A stretch of DNA of 64,000 nucleotides from Jacaranda mimosifolia (lineage: Eukaryota; Streptophyta; Magnoliopsida; Lamiales; Bignoniaceae). Below, one piece after another: positions 1 to 11,726 of this stretch. Position 1 is the stretch's first letter; each line of letters starts with the position of its first letter. The stretch covers positions 29,988,690-30,052,689 of the forward strand of contig CM032118.1 of assembly GCA_018894105.1 (NCBI GenBank). Direction: 5' to 3'. The notes below the pieces were generated by a model, which was given only the letters and a program-made list of their open reading frames with translations, was not told the DNA's origin and searched no databases. The translations under genes and the position numbers were made by a program.

Positions 1-411
1 TGTCACACACTTCATTAGAGACTTATAATAATATTATGCATTTACATGAAGAGGGCTGCTTGGGTTTTTTTGCAAAGATGTTTTGTGGAGGGAGCCACTC
101 AAGATCTTTCACGAAGATAGTATGTGGAGAGAGTTGCCTAGTGTCTCGTTCGAGCAATAAAGGGACTTGAAACTAAAAGAGAAATCTTAACTACTCAGAA
201 TAACTTAGAAAATAAAATAAAAACTTTAAGACACCAGTAGAGGGCATGCTTATTCATTCTGAGAGGTATCTTCCCTCTCTGTTATGGGGACCAAATAGTT
301 AACATCAATGCCTTTCTCATAGAGAGTTTTCATGAGTGAGATCTCACACTGTGTTAGCTTTCTCTCTGGGTGGTGGCTTCTGGCATGAGCATTGCAATGA
401 TGTATACTTCT

Positions 412-1530
412 TCATCGTGCATTTACCTTTATCCTTTGACTTGCTTCTCGACTTTCTTTTATGCTAGTTGGGCTAGTAATAGGAACTTTTATTCCTTTTA
501 GTTTGCTGATATAACGTTCTTTGGTAGTGCACGGATCGCTAATGGCTTTCCTTATTATGCTAAGTGTAGAAAACTTCATCTTCATGTGGTAGGTTGAGAC
601 TACTGCTCGGCAAAGATCTAAAGTTAGTCTTTCCAGTATCACGTTGTATGTGGACAGTCTCTTAAAGACTAGGAATTTCACTATCTTTGTGACCTACTAG
701 GGATGAGTGCCTAAGGAGAGGACAAGAGCTTCCATTATCTCACCAATAAAATTAGAGGAGTATTAATATTCTATAGTTGGGTATTATTCACACCTAGCAA
801 GAAAAAGACGTAATAAAAAATAATGTCCATCGAGTTTTTGTTGTCCACCGACATCTTCTTCACCTCAAAATTATCAAGGGGACAAATATCACTAAAGCGT
901 CATTGTGTTCACCTCTTTTCTCCAAATATAATATTAGAGAGTAGAGGATGTACCTCGTATATGTTTAGTATTGGGTCCACTAAGTGGGCTTGCATCTGTC
1001 TTACTGCTTATGCTAATGCTTTCCTCGTATTCAAAGAGTTGTCTCTTATTGGCACTCTAGAGATCATTGAAATAACATTAGCAATAAGTAAGTTATCTGG
1101 GTCTAGGTGATTCTATCTTTCCCTCGGCCCCATTTATTTTGTCGGGTGAGCATTGACATCCTTTCTCTTTTTCGATTCCAAATTATTTCTTGGGATTGCC
1201 CTATCTTCGAGCTACATACTTCTTCAGTATCCTCATTAGATTAGCCCCTCAATTTCATCTTTCAGACTTCGACATTTCCTAGTAGAACTACTAGTCCATT
1301 TCTCGAACTTCTAACTCTTATGGTTATCTGCCATCTTTGGAAAAGGCTAGGTCAGACTTCTTCCTCTCAGTCTTCACCTCCTTGACATACTGCCTCTTCA
1401 ATTGTTCATGCTCCTTCAGCTCCTTTGCGAAGTCCTCACCCTTTTGAGCATGGTGTTGAATAAGTCTTACAGTCTCCTTAAGCCAAGCTATCATAGCTGC
1501 AGTCCTCTCCACTCGGTGAGACATCTACAT
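412..1530 (-). pseudogene. Decayed Ty3/gypsy gag-protease remnant
   Basis: Reading down the minus strand there are three pieces of a plant Ty3/gypsy polyprotein. A charged gag-like segment (1324-1524, MSHRVERTAAMIAWLKETV...) comes first. A linker follows, with RKALA and AVRQMQAH near 990-1050. Last is a retropepsin-like region in which NFEVKKMSVDNKNSMDI (about 815-870) matches the active-site neighbourhood VDNGSSADI of plant gypsy proteases, and YNVILERLTLDLCRAVVSTYH (412-681) matches the end of that domain. In-frame stops separate the pieces, and the G-S of the protease signature is mutated, so this is inactive. No reverse transcriptase, LTR or target duplication was found beside it. Weak gag-like residues may continue to about 1890 on the same strand. 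Similar protease residues occur in the Tat-type element at 29722-30333. Family assignment to Ty3/gypsy is fairly sure; the lineage is not. Confidence 0.7.
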
Positions 1531-1560
1531 GGCTAAGTTCTAGAGTTGTTCTAAGAAAGA

Positions 1561-3260
1561 TAGATAATATAGTCAAACAACTGCACATAACTACAAGCAT
1601 AAAGCATGAGTAAAATGATTTAAGCAAGAAAAGAGGTACTTGCTAAAGCTAAGTCTCCGACAGTAAACTAGATCAACTAGAAAAGAGAAAAATATCTCCA
1701 ATTTCCCCCTAGGCTTGGCAATTTGAACCTGGTTTGTGAGCACCCTTTCCACTAGCTTCGCACAGGGTTAGTAGAAAACCTGTGCCCGCTTCATCATGGG
1801 GTATTTATCTAATTAGATCATATGATATATTTTATGTATTGCCCTAGCCAGGAGGTACTTTCTCTCGGCCGATGTGCTACTCATAATCTATCTATATAAG
1901 AGAAAATGAACCTTTCGAAACCCAAAATATAATAATTTCTACAAGTGACAAATATCAACAGTTTAACTCGATACCAAAATATCATATATCACGCTTAACA
2001 TTTTGAAAACCTACTCGTCATATCTATATCAGTAACTCAACAGTTTACACTCTGTACATCTACACATTTATTGGGTTTATTACCTCATGTGTCACGTGGT
2101 CTAATCTATCTTCATTATTCCTTCTTATTTGGGGTAAAGAATGGAACGAAACAATACAAAAATTGTAAGTCCGAATGACTTAGTGAGTTATTAACAAAGA
2201 AGCAATATGAGTATATAGAGTTATAACAGATCAATAAGTATTGAATGAACGAGAACAATCACACTATATTAGATATCTAAGGAATTACACATGCAAAGGA
2301 ATAAATAGATAATATATCAATAACACTTTTGCAAAAGTTGTTGTTGTTGATTCTCCTACCTTATTTCTCCACTTTTGAAAACACAAAAAATGATTATTCC
2401 TCCAAATCCCTTGGTGATCAGCTCAATAAAGTAATCAGGTATCAGGCATAGCTAGCTACATGCCTTACCCTGCTCGTAGAAAACTACCTCCAATTGGCTA
2501 TAAGACAGGATAATAATAGTAGGTTATTTGCCAAAGACCAACCATTGTTCGCTTGATCGTCTTCCGATACTAATCCCAGGGCACACCTTCAAGGGTATCA
2601 ACAGACCTATGTATCCACAATATAATATTCCCTACTAATAGCAATAAAATGTCCAACAGCAATACAATAAACATATCAATTCACCATAATAAACGAAAAA
2701 TCAATTAGTTAATATTGAGTTTATACCAAGGTAATAGTCACACAACGATAATAGAAAATACATTTCAAAATTCCTTTTTCAGTTTCCCCAACATAATCGC
2801 CCATTTTAGGTAAAACAACATATATCATAACCAACCAAGAACCACAATTAGTGTAAAGAGAGGATTGTGGTTGCTTATGGAGGCGTTGCTCGCTAGTGTA
2901 CTGGGCAATTGCTTTGGCTACGACCTATGCATAAGCGTTCCCCATTAACACCATCAATGCTTCCAAGTTATTTATAGCACTGGTCCTCCGCAAGCTAGAG
3001 TTTGCTACATTGTCATCTCCTTTTGTTGCAGGTGTGTTTTAGGTGTTGGCTTCATTGTCGGATGGGATTGCACTTCCAATAAGTTGTTTTCTACATTTTC
3101 ACCTTTTTGGTGTGTTTCAGGTGGAGGAATCTCGAGCTTTGGAAATTATTTGCATCCTCAGCATCCTTGCTTTAGGAGTTCCCGCAAATGACTCCAAGTT
3201 TGTATTGCATAAAAATAGAGAAGATTCCTTTCCAGAAGTCAGCATAATTAAATGAGTTTA
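1561..3260. other. Intergenic DNA, no gene recognised
   Basis: No coding region could be supported here. A stretch near 1690-1890 on the minus strand could be a further fragment of the gag-like remnant to its left. From about 2040 to 2900 the sequence has the look of old non-coding repeat DNA, but no termini, inverted repeats or target duplications were visible. The short open frame at 3043-3255 resembles no known protein. Confidence 0.4.
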
Positions 3261-4311
3261 TGCTCCTAGAAAGTGCTTTGGGTAGAGTCAGAGCTCTATT
3301 TTTGTAAAATGATTTTTCCTTGCTCGTTTTAGCTTTGAAAGTTGATATTTATAAAAAAATAAATAGATATCGTGCTTCAACCCATTTGACCCCAGTGCCC
3401 CATTGGTATGGGCTTAATTTATTGGATTCATTGGCCTTTTACTTAGTTATTATTTAATTAGTTGGAACCCTTAATGAGTTTTTTACTTTTTTACCCTTAA
3501 ACTATTATTTTTCCACATCACTCAATAAAATTTTAATATATAATGTTCACAAAATCAAATGATAATTAGGTAGAAAATGCATATTACCTTTTGAACTATT
3601 TGTGATACCTGATATTTCAAGTTTATAAATAGATATCAATTAACATATAAATTAATGGCTTAAACTCAATTCTACTCAAATTGAATTAAAATGAATCAAA
3701 TATAACCTCGACCCTATAAATTCAATCAATTTAATGATTTAAACTCGATCCTACTCAAAATGGATTAAAATCAATCAAATATGAACAGCTTGAAAAACCA
3801 AAGTTCAGAATTTGCTTCAATTAATTGTCTTCAATTTTAAAGTAACGAGACTTTATTACATAGCAGAAATTAAATAAACTTTGTAATAACATTACAAAGA
3901 AAACAAAAACAAAAAAAAATCTTTGTAGTTTTACCATTAAGATTAATATTACTTAAAAAAACCGTTGCTGGTCGCTTCTGCCTAATGCAAAAACGCATGT
4001 AAGATTTATGGAATTTGCTTCCTACTGTTGTCAAAGCTGTCAAAGCCTTTTGCTTTCACATCAAAAGGTGAAGTAAATCTGCAGCATTAACAGGCACTGT
4101 TCCCTTAGAAAAGGGGAATTCGCCAAGAAAAACGAAAGAAGAAAAGAATTAGGAGTAGGCATGCCAAACTCAAAGTGACATCGTATTATGCAGTATACCG
4201 CTCCCAGAACAAAAGGACAGAACTTGAAAGACAGATAATCTGGAAAAGGAAAATTAATAATTAAGAAAATTTGAAAGAAGGTCCGGAGTCAAGGTCCTGA
4301 CGACGTAGAAA
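3261..4311 (+). other. Upstream region of the EHD gene
   Basis: This is AT-rich sequence between the unclassified intergenic DNA and the start codon of the EHD gene. It must hold the promoter and 5' leader, but I saw no TATA box or other element clear enough to fix a transcription start. Around 3660-3780 there are two imperfect copies of a short phrase (TTAAACTC followed by TACTCAAA and GAATTAAAAT-like sequence) about 70 bases apart. Confidence 0.4.
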
Positions 4312-7300
4312 ATGGAAATAGATGCGGCCCCAATTAGTCGTTGCTCCAAGGAGCACCAGAAGATCTATCAAGATTGGTTTTCTTCCGCTGATTCAGGTTG
4401 CTACTATTATGTCACACACTTCAAATTTGATTTCGATGTTTACTTCTTGATTTACCGATTCTGAATTGAAAGAATTAATGATTATTTCTTCGATGCAATA
4501 AGATGGAGATGGGCGTCTCACGGGAGGAGATGCTACCAAGTTCTTTTCCATGTCCAACTTGTCCCGTCAAGATCTCAAACAGGTGTGTATGTATTCCTTT
4601 TTTGTTTAACTGTTTGATTATTGCCTTCATTGATAATGCAGAGAAAGATATCATTTATCGCTGCTTTCTAGAAAAACTATTGTTGCCACCCCCCCCCCCC
4701 CCCACCACCCCCAACTTTAGCTGGACTTGGGATTATTGACGGGTTAAGTTTCTTTAGATGAGTCTATTTCTTGGTACACTGATGGTTCAATTACTGGAGT
4801 TAATGTGTTGATTCCGTAGCCTGGATGATGCTTTTCGTTTCTTTTCTTAGTAATTCATTTTTGCTTGATTGTTATTGTATTGTGATGGGGAACTTGCAAC
4901 TGTGGGATTAGCATATGGTAGAATTCCAATTTTGTGGTCATATAAGCCTGTCTCCATGTTAATGTCATGGCTCTTTTTTTATTATTATTTTTTATTTTTT
5001 TGTTTATAGGTTCCTGAAACTACGTTGAAGGCTTTAATTACTTGAATTTATCCAGTCCTTTTTGTATTAGATTTTCCTCTCTTTTCATTTTCCCTTCTGC
5101 TTTTCTTCCATATCCACCAGGTGTGGGCAATTGCAGATTCGAAAAGGCAAGGCTTTCTTGGATTTAAAGAATTCATTACAGCAATGCAGGTTCTGATACT
5201 TTCTTGGTTGTTTTGGTGAAAATTATCATTATTGTGATGCTGATATCCTTTAATATTTGGCTATGTAGTTAGTCTCTTTGGCACAAGATGGGCGTACTAT
5301 CACCAGTGATATTTTAAGCTCTGAAGGTATCCACTGGAGTTTAATTCTTTTGCTTCTTTAGTTCTTGTGTTCCTGTTTCATATCTAATTACTAGTTTGAT
5401 GGTGATGATGCTGGCATCAGTTTTTGTCCTGTTTCTTTTGTTTTTTTAATGTCATAATCATAAAGTGATTGTTACATGGTTGAATTACGTTAATCCTTTG
5501 CAGTCGACTTTGAGAACCTGCAACCTCCGGTCATGGAAGGTCTGGATGTACTCCTTGCTGTAAGTTCATTTGTTTTGTCTGTACTTACATTAAAGTTTAA
5601 ATACCAAAATTTTCACAACATTTTCTTTCATTAATGCAGAAGAAAAAGCGTTTATCAACCGATCTTGAACAGAATGGTAAGATGGATAATGTTGTCTGTA
5701 CTAGCAGGTTGGCATTTAGTTTTTGAGGCTGACTTTGTTAAGATTTAGGCACTTCTCAAGCACAATCTTCACCTGCAGCTAGTTGGTTTTCTTCTTCAAA
5801 ATCTGCAAAGAAGGTAATGTGGTGTGTTTTAGATACTGTAGCATGTCTTCTCTTTGCATTCTTTATTTTTCATTCTTACATAATCTCTCCTGATTTTTTT
5901 TGACCTTCTGCAATGTAATTGTTGTCTTTTGCCAGGCATTAGCCAGAGTATGAGTATTTTCCACTTGACAACTTCATTATTTTATAAAAATTCCTGTTGC
6001 ATTACAAAATCCAAATCTCCAACCCCCGCACTATCTCCACTGTCCCTAGTTTTAGCTTTGATGTTCTGCTCACAATAGCTTTTGGCCAAAATATCATTTA
6101 TTTAGTTCTCTCTTGGTTCCCGCTTGCTAGCATAATGCCATCATTTGTCTGAGTGGCAGATTGGTGATTTTCTTTTTTCTTAAGGATGCATACTCTTTAA
6201 GGTCTGTAATAGCCTAGGAGTGTGGATTGACATGTTCATTAGCCTAGGTTTTTTTTTTTTTTGCCTCTCTTTTCTCAATTTCTTTTTTGTTTTGTATACC
6301 ATCTTTTTTACATATCATCAATCATTACAAGTTTTTATGCTTTGGATGTCATTGAAAGCTAATGGGCCCCAAGTTTTTAGATGTCAAAATGTTGGCGTTG
6401 TATTTACCAATATTTACTTCCCCCTCTCTTCACCTCCATTCTTTATGCTATTCCTTTCTTTACTATGCACTTTCACATGTCATTTCATCTTTAGTAAATT
6501 CCTTTCGTTCCTTGAATGGTGCATCCTCCTTGTTTATTGTAACAGGTATCTTTGAGTGCTGTCACTTCAATTATTGATGGCTTGAAGAAGTTGTATGTTC
6601 AGAAGTTGAAGCCATTGGAAATAACCTACCAGTTCAATGATTTTGTTTCTCCTTTACTGGTAAGTAATCTGTCTTCAATTAAAGTGCAAAGAACACTGAA
6701 ATCTTTTGGATTCTATTTGTTGCTTTTGTGATTGACTCTTTGAGATAATGCATTGTATGTTGGAAGACCAATAGTGATTTTGATGCTAAACCTATGGTGA
6801 TGCTACTGGGTCAGTACTCCACTGGGAAGACGACATTTATCAAACATTTGCTCAGAACAAGTTATCCAGGTATCCAACAAATCTCTTTGAGCATTTTTCT
6901 ATCTTCATTTTACTTTTTGTTACTTCGTATTATAATTCTGGATCTATTTTATGTAATAGGTGCTCACATCGGACCGGAGCCCACCACGGATAGATTTGTT
7001 GTTGTGATGGTATGTGACTGTTATATCTTTTATTTGTTAGGCCATACTAAAGACTTTCAGTTATTACATGTAATTTACATAGAATTCCACATGGTACTTC
7101 CAATCAATCTTTGAGGCTATCTGTTGCCAACTTGTATACTGTATATGATATAGTTGGCAAGTGGTTTTTTTGTAACTGGTGTAACTTAATGTGAAAAACA
7201 ATGTGTCTTATAATGATGTTTTTCTGGAATTTTTGTTGCCCCTTTCCCTGAAATGTATTGCTTATATAGAAATGCTTTGCTCGTTTGTAAATGTTTTTTC

Positions 7301-9318
7301 AACTTCTGACTCCATTTCTGGTGGTTAACATTTCTTTTTGTCCATCAATTTTTATTGGGAGATCATTTTTTCATACAGAATGGTCCTGATGAGAGAAGTA
7401 TTCCAGGGAACACGGTTGCTGTTCAAGCAGATATGCCTTTCAGTGGTCTGACGACTTTTGGAACTGCATTTTTGTCAAAATTTGAGTGTTCACAAATGCC
7501 ACATCCTGTGAGGATAACTTTATCTTTCATTATTTCTTTTTTCACAAAGAAAGAGAATTCTTAACTGCTCAACATTTTAAATTGTTTGTTTTATATGCTA
7601 AAAGCTGCTGGAGCATATTACATTTGTGGACAGTCCTGGAGTTTTATCTGGAGAAAAGCAACGAACACAAAGAAGCTATGACTTTACTGGTGTAACATCT
7701 TGGTTTGCTGCAAAGTGTGACCTCATCCTGCTTCTGTTTGATCCTCACAAACTTGACATAAGTGATGAATTTAAACGAGTCATTGGATCTTTACGAGGTC
7801 ATGACGATAAGATACGTGTAGTTTTGAACAAGGCTGACCAAGTTGATATGCAGCAAGTATGAGTTCTTGGAGGCTTTTCCTTAACTCGCTTTGTTGTCCT
7901 TCAACAGTCGCAACAAAAACTATGTACCTTCTATTAACTTGATTCTACTGGTTACTCTTTCACTGCAGCTGATGCGGGTGTATGGAGCACTGATGTGGTC
8001 CCTTGGGAAAGTGCTAAACACTCCTGAAGTGATGCGCGTTTATATTGGGTAAGCTTTCTGCTGTTATTTTTATTTTGTCATTTATAATTATTGAAATTTT
8101 ATCTGTTGGAGATTGTAATCAGACCAAATATCTAATTCCATGGTTGCATTGAAATAATAGACCGGCCACTGCAAACTTGAAAACCTAGGTTTGGGAAGCT
8201 TAATCGATTCTTTATGGTGTTGCTGTTAGTCTTAAAGATCTTTTGGGAAGATGTAGTTAGATGCTGTTATATAGTAATGGTGTCATGCTTTTTGCGGCAT
8301 AATTTGGCTGTAATACTATCCCCTATCAAAAATTGTTCTTGGAGGTGCTCTTTATTAAAAGAAAATTTAAGAAAAACTGACACAGTTGTGATAGAGAGAT
8401 GTTTTTGACAAATGTGTATTGATTTGCTAACTTGTGGCTACTATTAATTTCTCTTCGTAGTCTACATCTTCTCTCTGTTGGTGGTTGAGATGGATGCCAG
8501 AGTTCTATTCACCTTGTTTACCTTGTGGACCTATTCCTTGCCTTCTTCGTTAGTTTACCACTTCTGTTGCAGCTATGCTTAATTTTTCAATTTTTGGGAC
8601 ATTTTCAATTTGCTATTACTTCATGTCTTTTTGTCTTTACAGTTCATTTAATGACAAGCCTATAAATGAGGCTGCTTCTGGTCCCATTGGTAAAGAGCTT
8701 TTTGAGAAGGAACAGGATGACCTTCTTACTGATTTAAAAGACATACCAAAGAAGGCTTGTGATCGTCGTGTGAGTATAAGATCATCATGCCTGCTAAGAT
8801 ATGTGAGCATTGTTTGGTTATTGGTATGGACAACATGGTTTAAGTTTTTCTGATTTTGATAATGTGCAGATAAATGAGTTTGTAAAACGTGCTAGGGCTG
8901 CTAAGATACATGCTTACATTATCAGTCATCTGAAAAAGGAGATGCCTGCAATGATGGGCAAAGCTAAGACACAGCAGAGACTCATTGATAACCTGCCTGA
9001 TGAATTTGCAAAGGCTCTCTCTCTCACTTTCTCTCTCTCTCTCTCTTTCACACACACACACACACAGAGACGGACTGTGTCTGTGTGAATTCATACCTCT
9101 GCAGGCTTATTCTTCTCTTGTGAAATTTTCAGGTTCAGAGGGAACACCATCAACCAGCTGGGGATTTCCCTAATGTTGAACACTTTAGGGAGGTTTTGAG
9201 TGGATACAGTATAGATAAATTCGAGAAGCTGAAACCTAAAATGATACAGTCTGTTGATGACATGCTTGGCTACGACATCCCTGAACTTCTGAAGAATTTC
9301 CGCAATCCTTATGATTAG
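4312..9318 (+). CDS. EHD1: EH domain-containing protein (EHD1-like), 16 exons, 544 aa
   Basis: Spliced model (phases all agree): 4312-4396, 4503-4582, 5121-5189, 5269-5326, 5504-5559, 5640-5676, 5749-5813, 6546-6659, 6767-6869, 6960-7009, 7379-7507, 7605-7856, 7969-8048, 8643-8769, 8870-9013, 9133-9318. The product is 544 aa, the usual length for plant EHD proteins. An N-terminal EH domain has an EF-hand loop at residues 27-38 (DSDGDGRLTGGD). The dynamin-type G domain follows: P-loop GQYSTGKT (203-210), switch I TT (231-232), DSPG (291-294, usually DTPG) and NKAD (357-360). A helical C-terminal domain ends in NPYD. Plant EHDs carry the EH domain first, unlike animal ones. The family binds NPF-motif proteins and hydrolyses ATP to remodel endosomal and plasma membranes. 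The start fits MEI...CSKEHQKIY of the family. All introns are GT-AG except intron 15, which is GC-AG. There is no frameshift or internal stop, so the gene looks functional. Confidence 0.95.
4689..4703. repeat. Homopolymer C tract in EHD intron 2
   Basis: There are fifteen consecutive C residues just after the polypyrimidine-like start of the intron, followed by CACCACCCCC. It lies about 105 bases downstream of the exon 2 donor. Its length is probably variable and is a likely spot for sequencing error; it does not touch coding sequence. Confidence 0.9.
9014..9132 (+). other. EHD intron 15, GC-AG type, opening with a CT/CA microsatellite
   Basis: Exon 15 must end at AAG (9011-9013) and exon 16 start at GTTCAG (9133), because family sequence joins EF-x-K to VQREH there. 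The intron therefore begins GCTCTCTC rather than GT, and its first 53 bases are (CT)n with a (CA)n run to about 9066. The acceptor TTTTCAG is normal. GC-AG introns usually compensate with a strong AG|GCAAGT donor, which is absent here. Retention would add 24 residues and stop at TGA 9086-9088, losing the last 61 residues. Confidence 0.75.
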
Positions 9319-9369
9319 AAGAAATGTCAATGTTTTTGAGGGTTGGGAGGCGATTATTTATTTTTTGAT

Positions 9370-9722
9370 GTCTTAAAATATATACACCTTACGGGTGCAT
9401 TTTCACCTGTATTTGATGCTCTTAGAAGATCTTGGAGTCATTTGTACGATCAAATTAAATGTCTTTGGTGTAATGGTTTGGACACCACACTTGTGATAAA
9501 CTTAAAATCGAGTAATAGTCAATATAGTTCTTTTTTTTTTTTTTTTTTAATGTCTGAAAATACATACACCTTACGTGTGCATGTTCACCTATTTAAAGCT
9601 CTTAGAAGATGTTGCAGCCATTTGTACGAGTCATAGTCAATAATTGTACGCGATCAAATTAAATGTTGTCCTTGTTGTAATGGTTTGGACACACATTTAT
9701 GTTAAACTTAAATCGATCAAAT
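9370..9722 (+). repeat. Tandem duplication of about 170-180 bp in the EHD 3' flank
   Basis: Copy 1 runs from about 9370 to 9530 and copy 2 from about 9552 to 9722, in the same orientation. Shared landmarks in the same order are ATACACCTTACG, GTGCAT, TTCACCT, GCTCTTAGAAGAT, CATTTGTACGA, GATCAAATTAAATG, TAATGGTTTGGACAC and AACTTAAA. A run of about 18 T residues (9531-9548) separates the copies. Copy 2 carries a small extra insertion (about 9630-9650). The first copy starts about 50 bases after the EHD stop codon, so both copies may lie in the 3' UTR or terminator region. Confidence 0.8.
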
Positions 9723-10049
9723 TGTTTCATATTGTCAGTGGAATTTTCAAGCACTTAGTCTCCACCAAGAGCCAAGTTCTGGTCTAATGTATGTGATACC
9801 TATGATAAAATTCGACTTTCCCACAGTGGAGAAATTCGAGGAAAACTAGAAATTAATAATATAGCAGGATGAGAACCGTTTTCGTTGGAACCTTTTTCAG
9901 GAAAATTGGGGGGAAAAAAATATGAATTGTATTATTGGAGGGGGGCTCGGATGCGCCTAAATGCTTCGTCCAGAGTCGGATTCGTGGTTAACCCAACACC
10001 CAACCTTCCAGCGTAAAAGGTCATCTTCACAGCACCGTACAATTTATGA

Positions 10050-10114
10050 TGCACCAGCCGGAAATCGAACATACCGTGGCAGGGTGCTATTCTATCACTT
10101 AAGACCGCTGGTAC
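10050..10114 (-). pseudogene. Decayed tRNA-Gly(GCC)-like sequence
   Basis: Read on the minus strand the segment follows plant tRNA-Gly from its 5' acceptor (GTACCAGCGGTCT) through an A-box-like region (AAGTGATAGAATAG), an intact anticodon arm CCTGCCACGG (anticodon GCC) and a B-box-like TTCGATTTCC to the 3' acceptor GGCTGGTGCA. The variable loop and the 5' side of the T arm are missing (about 8 bases), there is an extra base in the D loop, and one acceptor base pair is altered. It cannot fold as a normal tRNA. It could be a dead tRNA gene or the head of a tRNA-derived SINE, whose body would lie at 9930-10049. Confidence 0.75.
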
Positions 10115-10164
10115 TTTTGCTCCAGCTGCATGAGCAATTTTTATATATCCAAAATATTGTATGA

Positions 10165-11290
10165 TTCACATGATACTACTCATTTCCAAATTCCAAACGT
10201 TGTATGTTGCTTCTTGTGAAATAAAATCCTGGTTATATCAATTGACGAAAACACAATATTATGATCATTGTATTATACATAGTGCAATAGAAAATTATAA
10301 ATTGACGAAATGAAGATATAATGTTAATATAAATTCATTTAAGATTTATCATAAATACTAATACCATTGTCTTATTTCACCTTAGTTCAAATCAAGTCTT
10401 TGATTTATAATTTATAAGTCCTGACCAAGGCCTTATAGAAGTTGGCGACGTCTCTTAATAGCAGATTTGGTTGCCTTCCTCACATTAGAAAAAATGATAG
10501 TGCGGTATGATAGATGACTAATATTAAAACATTATAATGCGAGTCTTAAGTTTTTAATATTTAAGTTTACACCAAATATTTCTATCAATAAACGAATTTC
10601 GAAGAAGTCTTTATGGACTATTCGAAATTCCTAGGGTTGATCAAACTCTAAGGCCACGTTTACTTTGAGGTATTATGTTGAATAAATTATTTTATTCAAT
10701 TTAATATCATACATACTTTATGTGATAAAATCTAATATTAAAGCCCGAGCTATATAAAAATTCCTCATTCTATGATGAGAAGTTGGGATGTTCTCATTCA
10801 CCCTTTTTTACCATTTTTTATAAAATTGAAATGTTCAAATTATTCCTATAATTCTAAGACAAAAACAAAATTAAAATATCCCCAATACTACAAATTAATT
10901 TAGTTGAATATAATAAAAATAAAATTAACTATGACATGGAGTTTGAGGTAAAATAAAATTCAATTAAATTATTAAGTTCGAGGACAAATGACATTTTACT
11001 TGAATAAATTCAACATTTTATTTTGTTTAATTGATTAATTTGTTTAGCAAATCAACTATAAAAAAATTTAGATTTATTTATGACTCTTTTTGAATTATTT
11101 AATACTCAGAATGGGATGTTTTTGAATCTTTGGAACAAAGGGCATATTGATAATATTATAGATATAATAGTCAATCAAAGTATATACGTGATGTCTACTA
11201 TTAACTAACTTATCATTTGAATAACCCTATAAAGTATACATGATATTTATTTGATTATTTAATTTCATCACCCATCTCCTCTCATATAGA
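10165..11290. other. AT-rich intergenic DNA
   Basis: No gene was seen. The segment GGCCACGTTTACTTTGAGG at about 10652 resembles the outer end of a MITE, but I could not find a matching inverted end downstream, so I do not call an element. Confidence 0.35.
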
Positions 11291-11726
11291 GGTGTAAATG
11301 AGATGAGACGATTCATGAACGATTTGGACTCAACTCGCTGGGCTCAATCTTTTTGAGCTCGAGCTGCGCTGAGCCCAAGCTTTTTTATGATACATATATA
11401 TATATATATAGTTACAGTCTAAGCCCATATAGCAAAACCCTTAAAGATAGGTAAATAATAATAATTTATCTTTTAGGAAAATAGCAAAATTATTCAAAAA
11501 GTTTATAATTATAGATTTTATTTTGAATCTAAACAAGCTCACGCTAATCCAAGCATATACGATGTAGAGCTCGTTAAAGCTTATCGAATTGAGCTTTTTT
11601 GTTTCCTTATAACGAGTCTTATCTCTCACTTTCGTTTATTCCAATGACCCGAGCCCGAGCTCACGAATTAATAGATGAACTGAAGTAGAGCTTGCTAGAT
11701 TCAAGCTCAACTCGACTTATTTACAT
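11291..11726. mobile_element. MITE-like element with GAGCTCGAGC-rich body
   Basis: The left end GGTGTAAATGAG and the reverse complement of the right end (ATGTAAATAAG) form imperfect terminal inverted repeats. The body is rich in GAGCTCGAGC, GAGCCC and AAGCTC words that recur in inverted orientation towards the right end. There is a (TA)n run at about 11393-11410. The short open frames inside are incidental. Such GAGCTCGAGC-rich, TIR-ended repeats are common in plants. The right end abuts the copia LTR, so its own target duplication cannot be checked. Confidence 0.4.

Noticed and set aside
3043..3255. 70-residue open frame upstream of the EHD gene
   Set aside because: No similarity, no supporting splice or promoter context, and a length expected by chance.
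6220..6577. Two overlapping open frames in a T-rich stretch
   Set aside because: They lie in EHD intron 7, are hydrophobic because of T-rich sequence, and resemble no known protein.
8840..9173. Open frames with Ser-Leu and Thr-His repeats on both strands
   Set aside because: They are translations of the CT/CA microsatellite in EHD intron 15.
10652..11060. Possible MITE starting GGCCACGTTTACTTTGAGG
   Set aside because: No matching inverted end or target duplication was found.
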